Shown here one piece after another: positions 44,898 to 55,200 of a stretch of DNA of 64,000 nt; position 1 is the stretch's first letter, and every line of letters starts with the position of its first letter. This DNA comes from Alitta virens (taxonomy: Eukaryota > Annelida > Polychaeta > Phyllodocida > Nereididae). The notes beneath the pieces are model-generated. The model was not told the DNA's origin and did no database searches. It was given only the letters and a program-made list of their open reading frames with translations. The stretch spans positions 1,949,501-2,013,500 of the forward strand of contig OW028583.1 in NCBI GenBank assembly GCA_932294295.1, given 5' to 3'. Made by a program: the position numbers and the translations under genes.

Positions 44898-45545
44898 TTG
44901 GCAAAACACACAAAGACAAACAATCATACCACAGTCACACATGACAGACAGGACAAGACACAACATGAAACAGAGACAGCTGCTCTGGACCGACCATTAC
45001 GATCTTATAGTGATACTGACAGAATTACACAGATGCTAAAAACATTTCGCATCAACTTAAACATGTATGATAGGTATAGGTAATAGGTCTGTACAAAATG
45101 AATTTGAGTTATACATATCACGAAAATGTTGGTTAATCATAAAAATGGTAGGCAATGATTTAATGCGACGTTTTAGGCTTCACAGAGGCCACAAATAATA
45201 GAATAATATATGACACAGCCAGGTCATTCCTGAATAGTTAATAAAATTTGGAATTAAATTTGGAAAAAGAGGGTAATGAAGGGTGGGTAGGGTCTGCTGA
45301 AGTGCTAGAAGTGCAACGAACAGAAACGGTTGCCTTAGCTTATATACAAAAGGAACTGTAAGCAACAAACAGACTAGGCTAAATATAGAGAGGAATACTC
45401 ACACCTACTGGATTACAAGGGCTTTTGGAACTGGTTAAGAGTGGTCATTCAGTAGCCAGGATATTGGGGATTCCCACAGAATAAAATGGATAATAAACCA
45501 ATAAAGTATCTGCTTAACTCAACCTATCTTAATCTTCCTATATTA
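44898..45545. other. Intergenic DNA
   Basis: AT-rich with no recognised feature. The 44766-45083 open frame begins inside the A1 repeat and has no domain. Confidence 0.4.
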
Positions 45546-45683
45546 AGGTACTACTACTACTATTGCTGCTATTACTACTAGTACTACTATGACTACTATT
45601 ACTACTGCTATTACTACTATTACTACTACTACTACTACTACTATTACTACTACTACTATTACTACTACTACTACTACTACTAT

Positions 45684-45718
<35 letters not shown>

Positions 45719-45831
45719 TTACTACTACTACTACTTTACTACTACTATTACTACAACTTCTACTATTGCTACTACTACTACTGTTACTACTATTACTACT
45801 ACTACTATTACTACTACTTCTACTACTATTG

Positions 45832-45879
<48 letters not shown>

Positions 45880-46517
45880 TTACTACTTATTCTACTACTA
45901 TTGCTACTACTATTACTACTATTACTACTACTACTTCTACTGCTACTGCTACTACTACTATTACTATTACTACTACTACTTCTACTACTACTATTACTAC
46001 TACTACTACTACTACTACTATTACTACTTCTACTATTACTACTATTACTACTACTACTACTACTACTACTATTACTACTTCTACTTCTACTATTACTACT
46101 ATTACTACTACTACTACTATTACTTCTACTGCTACTGCTGCTTCTACTAGTACTACTACTACTACTACTACTACCATAACTACTACTACTACTATTACTA
46201 CTATTACTAATACTACTACTACTACTACTATTACTACTATTACTACTATTAATACTACTACTTCTACTACTATTACTACTACTTCTACTATTACTACTAT
46301 TACTGTTACTACTTCTATTAGTTCTACTATTACTATTACTATTACTTCTACTACTAATACTATTACTACTACTATTACTATTACTACTACTATTACTATT
46401 ATTATTACTCTTACTACTACTATTACTACTACTACTACTATTACTACTACTACTACTACTTTTACTACTATTACTATTACTGCTACTATTACTACTACTA
46501 TTACTACTACTATTACA
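45546..46517. repeat. Long (ACT)n trinucleotide microsatellite
   Basis: About 970 bp of ACT/TACT units with interspersed ATT, TTC and GCT triplets. A 196-codon plus-strand frame (Thr then Leu runs) and a 96-codon Val-rich minus frame are translations of the repeat. Confidence 0.97.
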
Positions 46518-46798
46518 AACTTGTATTTACAGTGAAGCTACACACATAGAGGGATATATGGTGGCAAGAAATCTGTAATTTCAGTAACCTAAGCTTAGAC
46601 TCACGGTTGTCTGATTAGTAATCATTTGTATAAAGATTTGACCTGTTCTGATAGATTTTTTTAACTTGGTGTGGGAAACAAACAGTTGTAATTGCGCGTC
46701 ATACAATTGTTATCTTTAATCTAATGATATGTTCTACCTTTAATAGCCCACTGGCTCAGCATTCTGCTACTCACTCCTGGCCTACCTTAACATTCACA

Positions 46799-48013
46799 AT
46801 GGTACCACTAATTTTATTGAGCCTTGTTGCACTGCACTCTCTTGGATCAGCAACATCTAACGAACCTCAGATTCAAAACTTGGACGCAAATAGCCGCATT
46901 CCTTACGAGTACCTTGTGCTACTGAAGCCGAGCAATACTGATGAGGACAAAGAGAGGTATGTGGATGAAGTTGTCTCCAAATTACAACAAATATCCGAAG
47001 ACATTGAAGTCGTCAAGAAATTTATCGCATTGAAGTCACCCATCCTCTATGTGAAAGCCAGCAACGAAGACACCATGAAACAAGCTTACCTGTTGCCTCA
47101 GGTTAAAGTCATTGAGGCCAATGCAGCTCATGTAAAAGCTCAGCAATGCAGCACACAGACGAGCAGCCAACAATATTGGGGTTTGACAAGAATTTCCAAC
47201 CGTGGGAATGCCTTACCTCCAATTCGAGTTTTCTTTCATGAAGTTAATGGAGGAATTGGTGTTCGGGCTTACATCTTAGACACTGGCATCTGGACTTCTC
47301 ATTCTTACTTCGAAGGAAGAGCCAAATTTGGTACAAATACAATCACTTCAAATGATAATGATAGCACTGGACATGGCACACATGCAGCTGGTATTGCAAT
47401 AGGAGATACATGTGGAGTTTCCAGAGCTGCAACAGCAGTGGCGGTGAAGGTACTGGAAGATAACATAGGCACCACTTCGTCCGTTGTAGAAGGTATTGAC
47501 TGGACCATAACAGATCTTCAGAAATTCATGGATGCCAGAGGTGTTATTGGTATGTCTATGGCTGGGGATCCGAGTGAATTAATCGACTCAGCGGTAGAGA
47601 GTGCAACTGCGGCAAATATACCGGTCATAGTAGCAGCTGGAAATGATGACGACAATGCATGCAACTACAGTCCGGCTAGGTCAAGTAATGCGATCACTGT
47701 TGGGGCCATCACCAGTGGTCGCGTACTTGCATCCTTCTCAAACTGGGGTTCATGTGTGGATGTCTTAGCTCCTGGAGTAAATATTGTTTCAACAGATACA
47801 AATTGTGATGCCTGTTTATTGAGTGTATCGGGCACATCATCAGCTGCTGCCCATGTTGTAGGAGTAGCCACTACCTACTTGGCAAGAAGCCGCAGCGCAA
47901 GCCCTGCTCAAGTGAAGTCCTACATTTTAGAGAATGGACAAAGTGGATATTGTGACCTCAGAGGTACCGTAGGTACCCCAAACCTCTTTTTGTATGAATT
48001 ATGCTCATCATGA
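46799..48013 (+). CDS. Secreted proteinase K-like subtilisin family serine protease (S8)
   Basis: Intronless. I prefer Met at 46799 (404 residues), which opens a signal peptide (MVPLILLSLVALHSLGSA); an in-frame Met at 46724 would add 25 residues before it. Numbering from 46724: prodomain of the I9 inhibitor type at about 60-135 (YEYLVLLKP, ISEDIE, ALKSPILYVKA), then the catalytic domain. The triad is intact: D186 in YILDTGI, H217 in GHGTHAAG, S372 in SGTSSAAAHVVG; oxyanion N307 is in VAAGN. The usual GTSMAxPH Met and Pro are replaced by Ser and Ala. Six or more Cys suggest a disulfide-stabilised extracellular enzyme. An ATTAAA poly(A) signal lies at 48024. A prodomain relic of a paralogue is at 38290-38690. 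Substrate unknown. Confidence 0.93.
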   Translation: MVPLILLSLVALHSLGSATSNEPQIQNLDANSRIPYEYLVLLKPSNTDEDKERYVDEVVSKLQQISEDIEVVKKFIALKSPILYVKASNEDTMKQAYLLPQVKVIEANAAHVKAQQCSTQTSSQQYWGLTRISNRGNALPPIRVFFHEVNGGIGVRAYILDTGIWTSHSYFEGRAKFGTNTITSNDNDSTGHGTHAAGIAIGDTCGVSRAATAVAVKVLEDNIGTTSSVVEGIDWTITDLQKFMDARGVIGMSMAGDPSELIDSAVESATAANIPVIVAAGNDDDNACNYSPARSSNAITVGAITSGRVLASFSNWGSCVDVLAPGVNIVSTDTNCDACLLSVSGTSSAAAHVVGVATTYLARSRSASPAQVKSYILENGQSGYCDLRGTVGTPNLFLYELCSS

Positions 48014-48023
48014 GTTTACTATC

Positions 48024-48029
48024 ATTAAA
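48024..48029 (+). promoter_or_regulatory. Polyadenylation signal (ATTAAA) of the subtilase gene
   Basis: 11 bp after the TGA stop, followed by a T-rich stretch at 48042-48060. The variant hexamer and unusually short 3' UTR make this tentative. Confidence 0.45.
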
Positions 48030-48250
48030 CATCTACAAGAACTTTTTTGTGCTTTTTTTTAACTCATGTTCCAAGTGTGTGTGCCATGTGTACCATGTTC
48101 AACAAGGCATTCTCCTTGGCACTATTGTGTAGCCATGCAGCCAGAGTGCACAGCATAGTTCAATCATACATGTAGAGAAGTGATTTCTCTATGGTTCAGT
48201 GCTTAAATTGCCAGCTGATGCCTGAACCAGAGTAGGCCTATATATGCATC

Positions 48251-48650
48251 GTAAAGTGATACTCCTTGAATCTATCTAAAAACTGACCCATTTCCTTCCC
48301 CCCAGAAAGTAATCACAATAGTTTGCAGTGACTGTCTAGTGTCATTGCAGCAGGTTTGTATCAATATTTACCCCACTCCATCATGGTAAATCCTGTCACC
48401 AAGTGGGTCAGCAGTGGTCAGTGGGGGCTGCAAGAATTCTGTAACCATAGCCAGTTTAAATTTGACCCAGTTCTATTGGTGGGTCACCTATAGAAGGTTG
48501 AAGGCTAATTACTCCTTAATTTATAGAGCTTACTTGATTGTATGCTTGTGGTGGGAAGCTGTTGTCGTATACAAGAGTGTAATGGCATTAATTCTGGGAA
48601 TTTGCTAAGACCAGATTTTCTACATGAGATTCAAGGAGTATCACTTTAAA
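48251..48650. mobile_element. MITE with AAAGTGATACTCCTTGAATC ends
   Basis: The left end AAAGTGATACTCCTTGAATC (about 48253) and right end GATTCAAGGAGTATCACTTTA (about 48629) are inverted copies of about 20 bp. Interior non-coding. A similar 'caaggagtatcatttta' edge occurs near 56128. Confidence 0.75.
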
Positions 48651-49115
48651 TCCATATACACTGTGTATCACACTGTGAATTCTTTCTTTGGGCACTGGCA
48701 ACATCATTTTCCTCAATATTAAAAACAGTAAAGTTGCAGATGTTACTGAATGAGATAAAAATTATGCTTTTAGACAGCTGATCGCTACCAGGAAAAAAAA
48801 AATTCACTAATACTTTTGGAAAACATCTTTATTCTTTTTTAGCACAAGAATGGATGCAGGTATTCATAGCACTCATACACTAATTTGATAATAGCATAGT
48901 TGAGTTGGGCGACTTTCTTATAGTACAGCAATTTTAACACAGTAAACTTACCTAAATGATAACCTAGATGTGTATTTTTGGCATGTGCTTGTTTACGATA
49001 ACATCAGAAAATTACATATTTCAACATCTGGTTCACATAATACGATTGCACGTGGTTAACTCCAAAGCCTTGTACACATTACAACTATTAGTGCATCCAT
49101 CCACAGATTGATAAG

Positions 49116-49304
49116 GTGGGTGGTTGGGTGATTAGGGCTTTACGTCCTGTATTTCTGCACCAGTTGGGCTAATTAGGACAGGCAGAAACCATGGCAATGA
49201 GACGAAGGATGAAACAGCCATCCAACTCAGGCTCGACCGGGAATCGAACCCGGGACCCAGCGGTTGGAAGCCCAGAGCGCTACCTCTGAGCTAGGCCCCC
49301 GCCC
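49116..49304 (-). mobile_element. SINE family 2, tRNA-derived, with 16-bp target duplication
   Basis: On the minus strand the head reads GGGGGCCTAGCTCAGAGGTA (box A) and GGTTCGATTCC (box B) like a tRNA. The anticodon loop position reads CTTCCAA, Gly-TCC-like, but the stem does not pair, so it is not a working tRNA gene. The body has 'gtcctaattagcccaactgg' and ends with CACCCAACCACCCACC. It is flanked by TCCACAGATTGATAAG at 49100-49115 and 49305-49320. A deleted relative lies at 57457-57530. Confidence 0.88.
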
Positions 49305-49320
49305 TCCACAGATTGATAAG

Positions 49321-49638
49321 AACCAATGTATTAGAGCTAAATTTACTGGTGGTACTCATGATAGACATGCTCAATGGAAGTAAGCCATTATTACACATAC
49401 TGCTTTTGCAACATATTGCACATTCTATCTCTTCTAAGCCTTCAGAAGTGTCTTCGGTCAAAACTTGCATGACTGTATCTGGATGCAGATCAAAGTGTCC
49501 CTTAAAATCAGCTTCATAGTGTTCAAATATAATAGGTTCTCCCTCATCGACATTTGCAGCATCAAGGATATTTAGCAATGAATTATTATTGAGCCCACCA
49601 TAATCATTTAAGATATTACATTGATAGTTATCTGTCAT
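49321..49638 (-). pseudogene. Possible LINE ORF2 N-terminal fragment, interrupted by SINE family 2
   Basis: About 105 codons open on the minus strand: an acidic, Asn-rich start (NDYGGLNNNSLLNILD) then an ECAICCKSSMCNNGLLPLSM stretch. The cysteine cluster followed by a Leu/Ser/Ile-rich strand recalls the region just before the endonuclease in LINE ORF2 proteins. The SINE cuts it off at 49304. Its position 940 bp downstream of the ORF1-NADAR relic, on the same strand, fits, but similarity is weak. Confidence 0.3.
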
Positions 49639-50578
49639 GATGAATCATGACCCTAGATAAGTTAATAAGTCCTGCAATGTAGCAAATTTGATTGATTTCT
49701 GTCAGAGAAGAATTAACATATGTTATACGAAATGTAGAAAAGATTAATGAAGCATATACAGCCATTGTTACAGAAGGAAAAAAATTAAATAAAAATTACT
49801 AAACAATAAAACTATATATAGTGAAGTATTATCAACCAAGGAATAGTGCTAATGAGATAGCATCAGTTGATTAGTCACATTTGCACCCAACGTCACTGCA
49901 TAAATGCACATAGCACAATTTTCATCATATGTTTCCAGTTAAAATAAATCATTTTCTTTGTCCATCACATAATCATATTTAACATCAGACATATGATTGC
50001 ATCATCACATAATATTTTTAAATCAATTTCACAAACATCAAAGCAACAGAATAGAACAGCAGCCATTAACAACAGGTGGCGACACCTGCCACATAGCACA
50101 GGCACTATTGTTTCATTTCAGTTCATGTTACATTTATAATCAGACATATCAAGGCATTATTAATTCATTATCCATCACAAGATATTTCATATTTCATTGA
50201 TCATCGGACACATTATTATTTCATTTTCATTGTCCATCACAAAATAATTTCATGTTACGTTATTTATCATCAAACATATCAAAGCCTTATTAATTCCTTT
50301 TTACCACCAAACCAAAAGATAAGACTCAAATGGTAATGTAAATTAGTTTGCTGTTAACATGTTACTTGGACTAAGACCATGAAACATTTCATACCAACAG
50401 TTACAGGTGCTAATAGTTGCCAAATCTTAGTGATATGTTACCACTACAAACGAAGATTTCAGACAAGTTTTCAAATTGAACAGGTATTTAATTTGCAAGT
50501 ATAAGCACACATGTCTAGAAAGTCCATTCTCATTTGGTGAGTGAGAAGTGTTCCGTTGTGACGATAAACACCTGACAA
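49639..50578. other. AT-rich non-coding DNA
   Basis: Repeated 'catcacataatattt', 'catttcattgatcatc' and 'ttatcatcaaacatatcaa' phrases between about 49960 and 50290 suggest a diverged tandem repeat. No gene. Confidence 0.4.
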
Positions 50579-50581
50579 GAG

Positions 50582-51956
50582 TTATGTCATATTTTTGAGG
50601 TCATGGCGAATAGTCATTAGTAAAGATCCCAAGATATTTCGACCTTGCCATTTACTCTTCACATAGTCATCAGATTGATCTTTTCTCAGACTAATACCCC
50701 AAATCTTGTTGGGGCCTGCTTCAGCGAGTGCACTGCTATCGGTACGCATCAAGAATCGTCTTGATGGTTCATGTTGCTCAAATTTCGATCTGCATGCTTT
50801 CAGCATCACTTCTTGGGCTACAGGTTGCCACTCAGCTTCATTCAGTTTAATGGAGTCACCAAGAAACTTGCATTGGGTTGGCCCTCTAGCCTGTAAAATT
50901 CTATCTGCAATCACTTGCTTATTTACAAACAGGGCACTTTTCATCTGATAAAACCTTTCAACACAATCAAATTTCTTTCCTTCAATTAGGAATCCATCCT
51001 TTATGACATGGAAGTTTGATAACGGTGAAGCTCCAGTAAAGAAGCAAGTGATATTGTTCTTTGTTTGTGTGGCTAAGTTCTTTGGATTGAGGTCAGGGGG
51101 AAGTGTATGAAGTGTGTCAATCGTGTATGCTTCACCCTCGACAATCAATTTATCATATTTGATTGTGGATTTCATTAGATTTTTTTCGCAGCCTGGAGAA
51201 TTGGGTATAGTTGTTGCCTCCTTTCCTAGATCTCAGGTGGGAAATTTTCGGCAACATAGATGCCAGTGTTTTTCAGTGCCACCTTCTTGTCCCAAACTAA
51301 TTCCCTGTCCTCAAATGATTGAAATCTGCATATTAGAGGAGTGGGTGTGCTTTTGCCAGGTAGACGATGACATCTTTGGAATTTTATACCTTCAGCAGTT
51401 GCAATGTTCATTTGGGTTTTCATAATTTGCCTTATTTTAGCAGCACAGTTTTCATTCGGAGATTGTGGCACATACACGAAAAACTAAGTTCTCCTTTCTG
51501 GTGTAGGCATCAAGTGACAGATGTCTTTCAGGCAGAGAGTTATACTTGCGTTCTACATCATCAATATGGGTTTTGAAGGACTCTATAGTTTCATTGCTCT
51601 TTTTCAGCTTCGTCTCCAGGTTATTGACTTTTGACTCCAAGGCCTTGGAACCCCGTAACGTTTTTTTCAATAACACTCACTTCAGAGTTCAGAATTTTGA
51701 GAAATTTGAAAATTTCGAGTTACCCTGCATTCAGGGAAGAGGTATCGATGTCGGGAGTTTCATCATCACTATCCTCTTGCTGATTATCAACATTATCTCC
51801 GTTTGGGTTTAAAGCAATATTCTCAGGGTGATCGAAATCACAGTTTTCATCTAAGTGCTCAGGCGGCTCACTGTTAATACTCATCTTCAAGGGTTGGGAG
51901 CTTCTTAATATTCTATCTGACTGCAAAATTGTTTTTCTGTTGCTCATTTCATTCAC
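50582..51956 (-). pseudogene. LINE ORF1-like protein fused to a NADAR domain, frameshifted
   Basis: Minus-strand segments follow in order. 51956-51720: acidic N-terminus. 51676-51452: coiled coil (KVNNLETKLKKSNETIES) running into LDAYTRKENLVF, the start of an L1-ORF1-type RRM. 51477-51226: remaining RRM and C-terminal domain (ESPNENC-like SPNENCAAKIRQIMK, KFQRCHRLPGK). 51175-50582: intact NADAR domain of the YbiA family, 197 codons open. It has ASPLSNF, the ERFYQMKSALF helix, EAGPNKIWGISL and WQGRNILGSLLM, all core motifs. At least two stops and three frameshifts lie before NADAR. RRM-CTD leads directly into NADAR without splice signals, so they probably formed one protein. NADAR enzymes act on ADP-ribose or riboflavin-type N-glycosides. 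Retroelement origin is inferred from the ORF1 part. Confidence 0.8.
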
Positions 51957-53559
51957 CTAATATAGACAGAGTGCTCATTGTTTATATCTCAACAGCTGAC
52001 ACACTCCAATTCATTGACCCAGTAACTGAGGGCTTAGAGACATTCAAACATCAGCTGCATTTGAAATGTGTCAGTTTGTTTCATAAAGCTATTGAGGCGT
52101 GGAGACATAGACAATCCTTTTGATTTTCACAGCTATCCATCAGCATGATATTCCATGGTTACATGCTAATCATCATGTATATCTCATGGATAACTGAACA
52201 CACATTTAACATGCATGTAAAAAGTTAATTCTCATCAACATGCCACATATACCTTGGTTCCTACTAGGATAGGTGGATGCTTAGTGCTCTTAACTTCTAA
52301 CTGGTAGGTAGGCAGCTGTCTTGGTAGTTTTCTATCCAGTAAAATTGCAGATAAATCAGGAGCCTTCAGGAATGCCTTCCACACATGGCAGCCATGATGA
52401 ATCAATGCGATGCATTCTGAAATCGTCTCAGCTGAACAGGATGCCTTCACCTAGTGAAGGACACTGGCCACGAATGCTGGGGTCGTGGCAGTGACAGAAA
52501 AGAAACTTCAGAAGACCATCTCATCAAACCGCCAACATACCAGAGAAATTTCATTACTTATAGTCCACAAATCCACAGAACTACAACATAAGAGGTACAC
52601 ACACATGTAGTATGACAACAAATTCATCTCCAAGATCAATCACATGCAGTGCAACTGTAAGTAAAGCGAAAATTTGGTAATGGTGCTAGTTCAATGGCCA
52701 AGATGGTGTGCCGATATCAGTGCTCCCAATTCTACAGAGAATGATATTTATACAATTAGGACCTTATTAATGAACTTCATGTAGTGGTATGTGTGAAATT
52801 ATAAGTCAATTACTGGACTTACTTAGCAGTTTACAGTTGAATGATGGTCTGGTCAGTGGTTGGTGTTATTAGAGCTGTTAAACTGAGAAACTGTGAAGGT
52901 TCCTGTTTCATTGGTGAGACAGGTTGAACCTCAGACCAATGGGTACTTGGCATTAGGCACCAACAGTGACGGCACTGCTGTGAGCTCTTAAGGCCAAGTA
53001 GTAACCCCATGTTCAAGGCTGAATACGCCATGGGCAACAACAGCCTCTCAGCTGACAACGTGTTAAATAGGGCGTGTAAGTTGATTTTGCTCTCGTGCGT
53101 TTGAGAGCACGAAAAAACTACTTCCAGGAACCACGTCCAGAAGGGCGTCTTTGAAATTGCATGAAGGGGGCTAAGTTGGTGTGGATTACTAAACAATTAC
53201 AGCTTGACAAATCATGGTTTTGGTTGCTGGAGAAAGAGTAATCTTCAAAGTAAGTTCTGAGCCAAAAACGAGGGCTTTAGACTGCATTTCTTCTTATGTC
53301 CGATTTGGACAAATATTGGCCTGTGAGTGATAGATATGATGACATGTACATGCTTAACTCCAATGAAAAAATATCAGATTTTGTCCCTTCCATTCACTCG
53401 CCTAATTCAAATATGGCGGCGTTGGTTCCCAAAAGTATGCCAATAGCGTGAATCGCACTACAAATTGACAACACTTTGGGCGTAACTTACAGGCTCTTTT
53501 CACTCACACATCAAGCTTTTCAAAGCTTGATCCAACTGCTACAAAAGCCACTGATAGAA
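51957..53559. other. Intergenic DNA with a possible orphan exon
   Basis: A minus-strand stretch at 52249-52452 is open for about 68 codons between an acceptor-like 'cttcactag' and donor-like 'aag|gtatat', with a protein-like composition. No domain is recognised. The 52831-53196 minus frame is similarly orphan. Neither can be called a gene. Confidence 0.3.
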
Positions 53560-55200
53560 AAAATTGGACAGAAAGAAATAATGAGCTAACTTTGAAAGTC
53601 AAAGAACTGGAAAAGACAGAAAAAATATGAAAAATAAAGGAAGAACCCAAACAAATAAAACATGAACAAACAAATTTCATAAACACAAATGCAAACCAAA
53701 AAAAAAAGAACAGTGTCATCATAAATGGCTCACCGGAAGCAGAAAATGAAGATCTCAAACAGAAAATAAGTGAAATTTTGGAAGCAAAATTTGAGAAGAA
53801 ACAAATTCAATTTGAATGTGAAAGCCTAATCAGAAAATTATTGAAGACAAAGCAGAAACCAAACAAAGACCATTCAAAATTAAATTCAATAGTTATTGGT
53901 AAAAGAGATCAATATACTTTAACAGAATGAGAAATCTTCAAAACACAGGCCTATTTATGAATAAGGATCTTATGCCCGACAAGGCCAAATTGGCTATACT
54001 GCCAGAAAACTATGAAGAGAAGGAAAAATACACTCAAAATTTATGCAAGATGGATTCCTTTACTTTAAGGAAACAGAGTTGTCACATCCGAAAAAAATTC
54101 ACAAAGATTGTATGAAGGAAAATATATGTACAGTAATATTTGTATCCTGTAAAAACAGCTGAAGCTTTATACAAGTGAAGATTCCAACAGATACACAAAT
54201 CAAAACTAGTAAGTTTCTTAAAATGTTTACCTCATTTTCAAAATGTCACTTCCAACAGATTTGATTAATTTAATTCAAAACACTACTGTTGATCATCATA
54301 ATATTGATATATAAAAAATAATGAACCAATTATTTTTCCATATTCTTCTTTCTGCAAAAATGAAGCATTTCATGAACTGCTACAGTCTAAATAAAAGCTT
54401 AAATTGTCAGTCGCTGCAAAATTTGATGAACTCAAAATTTATCTTGAAACTTTGAGAAATATATAAAATTATCGGCTTAATTATCTGTTTGCAAGTAACT
54501 TGGCTGTCCGACATGATGACCTATCATTATTTCAAATTGATGGCTATAATCTGATATCAAAAAGCAAATCATGTAGTGGCCATGGATGGGTTGCTATTTA
54601 TCTACAAAACACAATAAACTACAAAGAACTAAACAAATAAAACAATCTGAATATTATAATGGGCTTTTCATAGAAATTAAATTAGATGTGATTCCAAACT
54701 AACATCCAAACCACACAAGAAAATATTACTGAAAAACAAAAGTCCAAGATTTAATAAATTTGACTAATGATCTTAATGAACATTTTTATTAGACTACATA
54801 AAAATTTAATCTTCACTGGAGACTTCAATATTAATCTTTTGAAAAAAAAAAAATATAATAATATTAAAAATAAAAAAGATTTCCTGGACAATATTTTATC
54901 AAGTAAGAATAAGTACAAAAACAGTCTATCTCCACTGGGTGGTAGGGTGCATCAGCTGCCTGACGAAATTTTCAAGCACCAAACTTTGGTCTGTCTTAGT
55001 TTCCAATTTCTTCTCTATGCCAACATACTCTGTCAGGCTCATTTTCATGGAAATCAATTAATATTTAGGTATCCCACCAACAATTTGAAACTTCGGGTTC
55101 AAATGATGATGAATACTGCGAAAAACCTTGTATATCAGCTTTTTTATTTAACAAGAAAGACCACAAGGATTGTAAATATTAACACTTATTAAAAAAAATA
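53560..55200 (+). pseudogene. Degenerate LINE: ORF1 and endonuclease of ORF2
   Basis: Plus-strand segments in changing frames: a Lys/Glu-rich coiled coil (about 53590-53690); an L1-ORF1-like RRM (SVIINGSPEAENEDLKQKI, 53711-53840); a C-terminal domain (about 53865-54115, NTGLFMNKDL, LPENYEEKEKY). Then endonuclease parts: KFDELKIYLETL (about 54420), a LSLFQIDGYNLISK stretch (about 54520) and IFTGDFNINLLK (about 54813), the GDFN active-site motif of APE-type LINE endonucleases. No reverse transcriptase is recognisable downstream. This copy has no NADAR domain. It lies divergently to the minus-strand ORF1-NADAR relic. Confidence 0.75.

Noticed and set aside
45589..46179. 196-codon open frame (Thr then poly-Leu) and Val-rich frame on minus
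   Set aside because: Pure translation of an (ACT)n microsatellite with no promoter, splice or domain evidence.
49225..49300. Possible tRNA-Gly (TCC) gene on minus
   Set aside because: The anticodon stem does not pair, and the sequence is the head of a SINE with a 16-bp target duplication.
50582..51175. NADAR frame as an independent intact host gene
   Set aside because: The frame lacks its own promoter or splice context and continues directly from ORF1-type sequence upstream; still possible, but the retroelement reading fits better.
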